Of a stretch of DNA of 8,672 nucleotides, positions 1 to 5,580 are shown in pieces. Where the stretch lies: assembly GCA_019120475.1 (NCBI GenBank), contig DWVA01000230.1, positions 1-8,672 of the forward strand, read 5' to 3'. Within the stretch, counting starts at the first letter, position 1, and each line of letters starts with the position of its first letter. The notes beneath the pieces are model-generated. The model did no database searches. It worked only from the letters and a program-made list of their open reading frames with translations, and had not been told where the DNA came from. The translations under genes and the position numbers were made by a program. The stretch is from Candidatus Blautia intestinipullorum (GTDB lineage: Bacteria > Bacillota > Clostridia > Lachnospirales > Lachnospiraceae).

Positions 1-1398
1 TGCAGCAGTAAAAATGCGGAAGCAAAATTCATAGGAGAGCGCGAAGAGGAGCTTGGAAAGATCTCCGCTTCTGCGCGGAGATTTTTTAAGGGAGAATATC
101 TTCAGACCGCATTCGTACCTGAGGAGGACAAAATTCTTCTCCTGGTGGGAACTGGAAAGAAAAAAAGAGAAAGCGTACATCTGAAAGAATTGGGCGCGGC
201 AGCGGCAAAAGCTTTTCTGGACGCCGGAATTTACGATTTCTCACTGGATGTATCCGGCATCCTGAAGGAATATGGCTTAAACGCTTTAGGCCATGTGACG
301 GAGGGAGCCGTTCTTGGAACTTATAAGCAGAAGCAGTTTAAAAAAGCAGAAGATAAGGAATATCATATAGAAATCTCCGGCGTTTCCGAAAAAGATTATC
401 AGGAAGCAGAAAAAATCTTAAAGGATACGCTTGTTGTGGCAGAGGGCATCTGGTTTGCAAGGGATATGGTAAACCTTCCGGGAAACCGTCTGCGTCCTTC
501 TGACTTTGCAGAGCAGATCCTGGAATTTGTAAAAGACACAGATATTGAAGCGGAAGTCCTGGACAGAGAAAAACTGAAAGAGAAAGGCTTTGAAGCTCTT
601 CTTGGAGTAGGGGACAGCAGCGAATTTCCTCCCTGTCTGACGGTTCTCCGTTATAAAGGCGATCCGGAAAATGAAAAGATCACTGCTCTTGTAGGAAAAG
701 GAGTAACCTGCGATACAGGCGGATACTGTCTGAAACCGGCAGACTCCATGCTGGGAATCAAGGGAGATATGGCGGGAGGAGCCGCCGTTGCGGGAGCAAT
801 TTACGCTTTGGCGAAGAATCAGGTAAAAGTAAACGCGGTTGCAGTGATTCCTATGTGTGAAAACCGTATTTCCGACGGAAGTCTTCTCCCGGGGGACGTG
901 ATAGGTTCTTATTCCGGAAAGATTATCGAGATCGCAAATACGGACGCGGAAGGAAGACTGATCCTGGCAGACGCGGTTTCCTATGCAGTACGTGAGGAAA
1001 AAGCTGCGGAGGTTCTGGATATCGCTACGTTGACAGGCGCTGTAGTCAATATGTTCGGATTTACTGTAGCGGGAATTGTCAGTGACAGCGACGAGCTGTT
1101 CAGGCGTTTCCGTCAGGGATATACTTGTGCGGGAGAAAGATACTGGAGGATTCCTTTCTATGAGGAACATGAAAAAATGATCGAGAGCAAGATCGCTGAT
1201 GTCCGCAATATGAGCAGCGGCGGCTGCGGAACTGTTACTGCGGGACTTTTTATCCGTGAATTCGCAGAAAAGAAGCCGTGGATCCATCTGGATATTGCGG
1301 GAACTGCCTGGGTAAACGAACCTATTTTTGCTTTTCAGTCTGCCGGAGCGACAGGAGCGGGAGTGTCTTCCATATACCGTTTCCTGTGTGAGAAGTAG
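1..1398 (+). CDS. pepA: Leucyl aminopeptidase, peptidase family M17 (5' end outside window)
   Basis: Cytosolic two-metal aminopeptidase that removes N-terminal residues from peptides, normally a hexamer. The frame is open from base 1 with no stop, so 465 residues are visible. M17 enzymes are usually about 480-500 residues, so perhaps 20-40 N-terminal residues are missing. A GTG at 145 would start inside the strand KILLLVGTGK, which matches the N-terminal domain of E. coli PepA (RILLIGCGK), so 145 is not the true start. Family metal ligands and catalytic residues are all present, by codon: Lys 697, Asp 712, catalytic Lys 733, Asp 766, and the signature NTDAEGRL at 937-960 with Asp 943, Glu 949 and Arg 955. 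The C-terminal part carries the usual DIATLTGA and HLDIAGTAW segments. The stop lies 30 bp before cutC, suggesting one transcript. A terminator-like hairpin lies inside the gene at 61-87. Family assignment is secure; peptide preference cannot be read. Confidence 0.95.
   Translation, partial: CSSKNAEAKFIGEREEELGKISASARRFFKGEYLQTAFVPEEDKILLLVGTGKKKRESVHLKELGAAAAKAFLDAGIYDFSLDVSGILKEYGLNALGHVTEGAVLGTYKQKQFKKAEDKEYHIEISGVSEKDYQEAEKILKDTLVVAEGIWFARDMVNLPGNRLRPSDFAEQILEFVKDTDIEAEVLDREKLKEKGFEALLGVGDSSEFPPCLTVLRYKGDPENEKITALVGKGVTCDTGGYCLKPADSMLGIKGDMAGGAAVAGAIYALAKNQVKVNAVAVIPMCENRISDGSLLPGDVIGSYSGKIIEIANTDAEGRLILADAVSYAVREEKAAEVLDIATLTGAVVNMFGFTVAGIVSDSDELFRRFRQGYTCAGERYWRIPFYEEHEKMIESKIADVRNMSSGGCGTVTAGLFIREFAEKKPWIHLDIAGTAWVNEPIFAFQSAGATGAGVSSIYRFLCEK
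61..87 (+). terminator. Intrinsic-terminator-like hairpin inside the aminopeptidase gene
   Basis: The arms ATCTCCGC (61-68) and GCGGAGAT (75-82) are perfectly complementary around a 6-nt loop. They are preceded by GGAAAG and run into six T residues (82-87). Pairing can extend outward through a G-T pair and three A-T pairs. This has the full form of a Rho-independent terminator, yet it lies in an open frame encoding ISASARRFFKGEY, which aligns with the M17 N-terminal domain. It could reduce read-through when translation fails, or be a coincidence of codon choice. Confidence 0.35.
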
Positions 1399-1410
1399 CA
1401 GAATTTGCAG

Positions 1411-1422
1411 AAGGAGAAAGGA
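1411..1422 (+). promoter_or_regulatory. Ribosome binding site deciding the cutC start
   Basis: AAGGAG at 1411-1416 is 12 nt before ATG 1429, and AAAGGA at 1417-1422 is 6 nt before it. An in-frame TTG at 1405 lies upstream of both motifs and has no site of its own, so ATG 1429 is preferred. This gives a 248-residue protein, the usual CutC length. Confidence 0.75.
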
Positions 1423-1428
1423 AAAGAG

Positions 1429-2175
1429 ATGGACAACTTTATATTAGAAGCCTGTGTGGATTCTGTGGAATCCGCTATGGCTGCGGTAAGAGGGGGAGCT
1501 ACCCGTCTGGAATTATGCGGAAGCCTTGTAATTGGCGGAACAACGCCGAATCCCTGGCTTTTTAAGGAAATACGCCGACTTTCGGATATCCGGATACATG
1601 CCCTTATCCGTCCGAGATTTGGTGATTTCTGTTATACAGATGAGGAATTTATCCTGATAAAAGAGGCCGTAAAGGAATACCGCCGTCTGGGAGCTGAAGG
1701 AGTCGTGATCGGAAATCTCAATCCTGACGGTACGTTAAATATGGAGCAGATGAAGATTCTGATGGAGGAAGCGGGAGATATGTCCGTAACGCTTCACAGA
1801 GCTTTTGATGTCTGCGCGGATCCTTATGAAACAATGGAACAGGCAATTTCGCTTGGTATTGATACGATCCTTACATCCGGGCAGAAAAACGTCTGCTCTC
1901 TTGGAACAGATCTTCTGCGCAATCTGGTAGAAAAAAGCGCCGGAAGAATTGTGATCCAGGTGGGAAGCGGAGTAAATGCGGATGTGATCCGGGAAGTATA
2001 TCCGAAAACACATGCCACGGCTTACCATATGTCCGGAAAGGTAACGCTGGACAGTTCTATGATTTACCGTAAGGAAGGCGTAAATATGGGCCTTCCGTCT
2101 ATCAGCGAGTATGAGATATGGAGGACAGATGAAAATGCTGTCCGCAAAGCCAGAGAGGTTCTGGAAAAACTTTAG
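1429..2175 (+). CDS. cutC: CutC family protein (copper homeostasis family, TIM barrel)
   Basis: Cytoplasmic 248-residue protein matching E. coli CutC along its whole length. Shared blocks are LELCGSLVIGGTTP (27-40), IRPRFGDFCYTDEEF (60-74), TLHRAFDVCADP (121-132), LTSGQK (148-153) and the late barrel segment VIQVGSGVNAD (175-185). The fold is a TIM barrel with conserved Cys, Arg and Asp residues near the barrel mouth (Cys30, Arg61, Arg63, Asp66, Cys68). Its biochemical role is unsettled. The family was named from copper-sensitive E. coli mutants, but later work traced those phenotypes to the small RNA MicL, made from the 3' end of that gene. No copper pump, chaperone or copper sensor lies nearby here; the neighbours are a peptidase and a transglutaminase-like protein, 30 bp and 12 bp away. 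The neighbourhood therefore fits peptide or amino-sugar metabolism better than metal handling. Family identity is certain, function open. Confidence 0.93.
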   Translation: MDNFILEACVDSVESAMAAVRGGATRLELCGSLVIGGTTPNPWLFKEIRRLSDIRIHALIRPRFGDFCYTDEEFILIKEAVKEYRRLGAEGVVIGNLNPDGTLNMEQMKILMEEAGDMSVTLHRAFDVCADPYETMEQAISLGIDTILTSGQKNVCSLGTDLLRNLVEKSAGRIVIQVGSGVNADVIREVYPKTHATAYHMSGKVTLDSSMIYRKEGVNMGLPSISEYEIWRTDENAVRKAREVLEKL

Positions 2176-2179
2176 GGAG
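2175..2179 (+). promoter_or_regulatory. Ribosome binding site of the transglutaminase-like gene, overlapping the cutC stop
   Basis: GGGAG begins with the last base of the cutC TAG stop (2173-2175) and ends 8 nt before ATG 2188. The overlap suggests translational coupling, with a ribosome finishing cutC placed to restart on the next gene. Confidence 0.7.
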
Positions 2180-2187
2180 AACAGGAT

Positions 2188-4692
2188 ATGGGAGAATTTC
2201 TGAAAGAAAACCGGGAACGAATTATACTGGGATATGAAAAAACTGCTGAAGAGCTTCCGGAGGTATTTAAAGAGATCAGCAAAAAGCTGGAAGAGCTGGA
2301 CGACGAAACTGCTCTGGCTGTGAAATATCTCTATATGACAATGCCCTTCAGCGATATAGGAAATTATTCTTTTGAAGTTTATCTGGATTATGCGGAAAAT
2401 GGAGTAAGCCTCTGGAGAGAATCAGAAGCGGTCAGAAACCTGCCGGAGCTTCTGTATCTGAACTATGTGCTGTATCACAGGGTAAATGAGGAGGAGATCG
2501 CTCCCTGCCGGAAGCTGTTCAGGTCAGAAATCCATAAGTTCATGCAGGAAAAGGGAGAGACAGGACTTTTGGAGACAGGAAACCGGAAAGACGCCGCTAT
2601 AGAAGTAAATTACTGGTGCGCCCAGGAGGCCACTTATCACTGTACAGACGACAGAACGCTGTCTGCGCTTACCGTATACAGAAGAGGAAATGGACGCTGC
2701 GGGGAAGAATCGGTGTTTACGGTAAATGCCATGAGAAGTATCGGAATCCCCGCAAGACAGGTATATGCGCCGAAATGGTCCCACTGTGACGACAACCATG
2801 CATGGGTGGAAATCTGGGATCAGGGAAAATGGTATTTTCTCGGAGCCTGTGAACCTCTGCTCCTCAATAACGGCTGGTTTACCAATGCCGCGTCCAGGGC
2901 AATGATGGTTCATTCCAGATGGTTTGATCCGGCTGTTTCAGGAGAAGAGGAAATCGGAAAAGAAGGCATGGTCACTATGCTGAACGAGCTTTCCAGATAT
3001 GCCGAGACAGCGGAAATAACAATAGAAGTTCTGGATAAGGAGGGAAATCCTTTAAAAGGAGCGGAGGTTTCTTTCCAGGTATTGAATTATTCGGAATTTT
3101 CTCCTGTGGCTTCTGCTGAAACAGATAAAAACGGATGCTGCAGGATCACTACAGGAAAGGGAAGTCTGGCAGTACAGATTTCATGGGAAGACTGGTGGAC
3201 CTGTATTTTTGCCGATACGAGAGTGCAGAATAAATACACTGTGACAGTGGGAGAAAACCAGATTCAGGAAGGAAAGTGGATAGAGACAGATATGACAGCT
3301 CCTGTGGATACTCCTGTGAATCCTTCCAACATATCTCCAGAGGAAAAAGCTCTGAGAGATACACGTCTGAAGGAAGCCGCTGCCAGAAGAACGTCAAAGA
3401 CAGAAAACTGGAAAAATCCGGAATGCGGGAAATTTTTAAGAGGAGAAGCAGGAGAGGACGCTTCAGACGGGGATACTTCCGGAATCCTGAGACAGGAAAT
3501 GCTGGAAGTTCTTACAGAAAAGGATCAGACGGATCTGAAAGCGGATATCCTGGAAGAACACTTGAAATATTCTCTTCCCTATGAAGAAAATACAGAACAT
3601 TCTCTGTTTGTATCCTGTATCCTGAACCCGAGAATCGACGACGAGGTTCTGATGAAATACAGAGAAGCTGTGGAGATGGGATTTTCTGAAGAGGAAAAGA
3701 AGAAGTTCAGGGAAGATCCTTCTTCCATATGGAATACGGTGGAGAAAAAGATTATTTCTCTGCCGGAAAGAGAGAGGGAGAGCGTGATCACAACTCCGCT
3801 GGGATGCCTGAAAACAGGAGTAGGAAGCCTGCGTTCAAAAAAAATCCTTGCGGTGGCTGTGGCGAGAACTCTTGGAATCCCTGCAAGACTGAATCCGGAG
3901 GATCGCTCTGCAGAATACTGGAAAGAGGGAGCCTTTGTTCCCATGGCGCCGGAAATTGAGAAAAACTGTTTCCTTTATATCACTTCAGGAGACGATACTC
4001 AGTGGAAATATTTCCAGAACTGGACTATCGGAAAGCTGGAAAAAGGAAAATTTGTTTCCCTTCGTCTGAAGGATTCTCTCTGGAAAGACGGGACTTTGAA
4101 GCTGGAACTGGAAGAGGGATGTTACCGGGCGGTGACTTCCAACAGACTGCCAAACGGAAATATTTTTGCCAACGTATTTTATTTTTCCATAAAGAAGGGA
4201 GAAGAAAAAAGAATTTCTCTTCTTCTTCGCAAAGCGGATCTGAAAGATATGCTGGAAAATATCAGCCTTCCTGAATTTGAACTGGGAAAGGATGAAAACT
4301 GGGCGGAAACTGTCAAAGCTTCAGCGCTGACGGAAGAAGGAAAGCATATCTTCTTATTCCTGGAGGAAAGCAAAGAGCCGACGGAACATATACTGAATGA
4401 AATGATGGAGCAGAGAGAGGCATTTGAGTCTCTTGGACAGAAGATCATCTTTGTAGTGAGAAGCCGGGAGGCTTTAAAGGATCCCACCATCAGAAAAGCG
4501 CTTTCACAGCTTCCGGAGGTACAGATTTATTACGGAAACTTTGAGGAACAGATCGAACTTCTGGGAAGAAGGATGTATGTGGATCATGAAAAACTTCCGC
4601 TTATCATTGTTACCAGCGGAAAGATGAACGGCATCTATGCTGCCAGCGGATATAATGTGGGAACAGGAGATATGCTTCTTCGTCTGATGTAG
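2188..4692 (+). CDS. Multidomain transglutaminase-like protein with thioredoxin-fold C-terminus
   Basis: An 834-residue protein with no signal peptide or membrane segment, so probably cytoplasmic. Residues 1-145 are helical. Residues 150-250 form a transglutaminase/PNGase-type domain: GRCGEES with Cys171, GIPAR at 186-190, NHAWVEIW with His204, then LGACEP at 218-223. In peptide:N-glycanase the last motif reads roughly D-x-C-E; here Gly219 sits where Asp is expected. Residues about 276-360 look like a carboxypeptidase-regulatory/Cna-B beta sandwich (VLDKEGNPLKGAEV). A charged linker follows to about 460. Residues about 540-590 repeat the transglutaminase pattern (LGIPARLNPE, 562-571) but Leu548 replaces the Cys. 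The tail, about 712-834, has a thioredoxin-like pattern with cis-Pro-like LP at 803-804 and ESKEPT (727-732) where CxxC would sit. I recall similar layouts in secreted Bacteroidetes proteins. Substrate unknown. It lies 12 bp after cutC, probably in the same operon. Confidence 0.85.
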   Translation: MGEFLKENRERIILGYEKTAEELPEVFKEISKKLEELDDETALAVKYLYMTMPFSDIGNYSFEVYLDYAENGVSLWRESEAVRNLPELLYLNYVLYHRVNEEEIAPCRKLFRSEIHKFMQEKGETGLLETGNRKDAAIEVNYWCAQEATYHCTDDRTLSALTVYRRGNGRCGEESVFTVNAMRSIGIPARQVYAPKWSHCDDNHAWVEIWDQGKWYFLGACEPLLLNNGWFTNAASRAMMVHSRWFDPAVSGEEEIGKEGMVTMLNELSRYAETAEITIEVLDKEGNPLKGAEVSFQVLNYSEFSPVASAETDKNGCCRITTGKGSLAVQISWEDWWTCIFADTRVQNKYTVTVGENQIQEGKWIETDMTAPVDTPVNPSNISPEEKALRDTRLKEAAARRTSKTENWKNPECGKFLRGEAGEDASDGDTSGILRQEMLEVLTEKDQTDLKADILEEHLKYSLPYEENTEHSLFVSCILNPRIDDEVLMKYREAVEMGFSEEEKKKFREDPSSIWNTVEKKIISLPERERESVITTPLGCLKTGVGSLRSKKILAVAVARTLGIPARLNPEDRSAEYWKEGAFVPMAPEIEKNCFLYITSGDDTQWKYFQNWTIGKLEKGKFVSLRLKDSLWKDGTLKLELEEGCYRAVTSNRLPNGNIFANVFYFSIKKGEEKRISLLLRKADLKDMLENISLPEFELGKDENWAETVKASALTEEGKHIFLFLEESKEPTEHILNEMMEQREAFESLGQKIIFVVRSREALKDPTIRKALSQLPEVQIYYGNFEEQIELLGRRMYVDHEKLPLIIVTSGKMNGIYAASGYNVGTGDMLLRLM

Positions 4693-4713
4693 GAGTTCTC
4701 TTCTGTTCTTCGG

Positions 4714-4743
4714 TGGAAAACACCGGGAAAGATGTGTTATAAT
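4714..4743 (+). promoter_or_regulatory. Predicted sigma-A promoter of nagB
   Basis: TGGAAA (4714-4719) is a 4/6 match to the -35 box. After an 18-bp spacer comes a perfect TATAAT (4738-4743), preceded by TG at 4735-4736 as in an extended -10. Transcription would begin near 4750, leaving a leader of about 30 nt before ATG 4781. A short inverted repeat, CGGTG (4711-4715) and CACCG (4721-4725), spans the -35 box and could be an operator. Confidence 0.7.
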
Positions 4744-4762
4744 TTATATAACCAAAATGAAA

Positions 4763-4769
4763 AAGGGGG
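4763..4769 (+). promoter_or_regulatory. Ribosome binding site deciding the nagB start
   Basis: AAGGGGG is the only purine-rich site in the leader. It is 11 nt before ATG 4781, 2 nt before ATG 4772, and downstream of ATG 4757. Only 4781 has workable spacing. It also begins MKIYCGKDYKEM, in line with the family N-terminus. Confidence 0.65.
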
Positions 4770-4780
4770 ATATGGAAATT

Positions 4781-5512
4781 ATGAAAATTTACTGCGGAAA
4801 AGATTACAAGGAGATGAGCCGTATTGCGGCCAATATTATCTCAGCCCAGGTGATCCTGAAACCGGATTGTGTTCTGGGATTGGCAACAGGTTCTACGCCG
4901 GTAGGAACTTACCAGCAGCTTGTAGAGTGGTATAAAAAGGGAGATCTTGATTTTTCCAAGGTAACCAGCGTAAACCTTGACGAGTATAAAGGACTTTCCG
5001 GAGACAATGATCAGAGCTACCGCTATTTTATGAATAAAAATCTGTTCGATCATGTAAACATTGATAAGGCAAAGACCTTCGTTCCCGACGGTACGGAACC
5101 GGACGGCGAAAAGGCCAGCAGAGACTATGATGAGATCATCGAACGAGTAGGCGGAGTGGATCTTCAACTTCTGGGAATCGGACATAACGGCCATATTGGT
5201 TTCAATGAGCCGGCAGATGAATTCTGCAAAGGAACACACTGCGTAGATCTGACCGCAAGTACGATAGAGGCAAACAAGCGCTTTTTTGAAAAAGAAGAGG
5301 ACGTTCCCCGTCAGGCATATACCATGGGAATCGGAACGATTATGAAAGCAAAGAAAATCCTTCTTGTAGCATCAGGAGAAGATAAGGCGGAGATCATCGC
5401 AAAAGCCTTAACAGGTCCTGTAACGCCGAGAGTTCCTGCGTCTATCCTTCAGTTCCACGGCGATGTAACCGTCGTATGCGACGAGGCGGCTTTAAGTAAA
5501 ATGAAATTTTAA
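4781..5512 (+). CDS. nagB: Glucosamine-6-phosphate deaminase
   Basis: Cytosolic enzyme converting glucosamine 6-phosphate to fructose 6-phosphate and ammonia, the last step in feeding amino sugars into glycolysis. From the chosen start it is 243 residues, the usual size for Gram-positive NagB. Visible family motifs are the phosphate-binding loop GLATGSTPVGTY, the LDEY segment with catalytic Asp67, and GIGHNGHIGFNEP with His138 and Glu143. E. coli Asp141 aligns with Asn136 here; as I recall, Asn at this place is normal in Firmicutes enzymes, so activity is expected. The upstream in-frame ATGs at 4757 and 4772 are less likely starts, because 4757 would fall within a few bases of the predicted transcription start. 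No nagA or GlcNAc transporter is in view. It has its own promoter but could also receive read-through from the aminopeptidase operon, 88 bp upstream. Confidence 0.96.
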   Translation: MKIYCGKDYKEMSRIAANIISAQVILKPDCVLGLATGSTPVGTYQQLVEWYKKGDLDFSKVTSVNLDEYKGLSGDNDQSYRYFMNKNLFDHVNIDKAKTFVPDGTEPDGEKASRDYDEIIERVGGVDLQLLGIGHNGHIGFNEPADEFCKGTHCVDLTASTIEANKRFFEKEEDVPRQAYTMGIGTIMKAKKILLVASGEDKAEIIAKALTGPVTPRVPASILQFHGDVTVVCDEAALSKMKF

Positions 5513-5522
5513 TCTTTCTGTG

Positions 5523-5551
5523 TTGTGATTGTAATATTTCCCTGTTATACT
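5523..5551 (+). promoter_or_regulatory. Predicted sigma-A promoter of the PLP decarboxylase gene
   Basis: TTGTGA (5523-5528), a 17-bp spacer, and TATACT (5546-5551) with an upstream TG at 5543-5544 (extended -10). Transcription should start near 5558, giving a leader of about 22 nt containing the site AAAGGGGA (5568-5575) six bases before ATG 5581. The promoter begins only 10 bp after the nagB stop, and no terminator separates them. Confidence 0.7.
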
Positions 5552-5580
5552 GGCAAATATAAGAAATAAAGGGGAATTTT

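Noticed and set aside
145..147. GTG as the start of the aminopeptidase
   Set aside because: The frame is open and homologous to the M17 N-terminal domain upstream. The purine-rich GAGGAGGA at 121-128 is too far away (16 nt), and starting here would cut a core beta strand.
418..1287. 289-codon open frame on the minus strand
   Set aside because: It lies opposite the aminopeptidase catalytic domain with its conserved metal-site motifs. The minus-strand protein shows no recognisable family or ribosome site, so it is a shadow of codon bias.
4190..4232. GAAGAA/TTCTTC-rich stretch that could fold
   Set aside because: Low-complexity Lys/Glu and Leu codons within the large protein; the pairing is AT-rich, imperfect and lacks a terminator form.
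4711..4730. Hairpin CGGTG/CACCG as the terminator of the upstream operon
   Set aside because: The stem is only 5 bp, no T-tract follows, and it overlaps the nagB promoter.
4732..4935. 67-codon + strand frame overlapping the nagB start
   Set aside because: Out of frame with nagB and without a ribosome site; it begins upstream of the likely transcription start.
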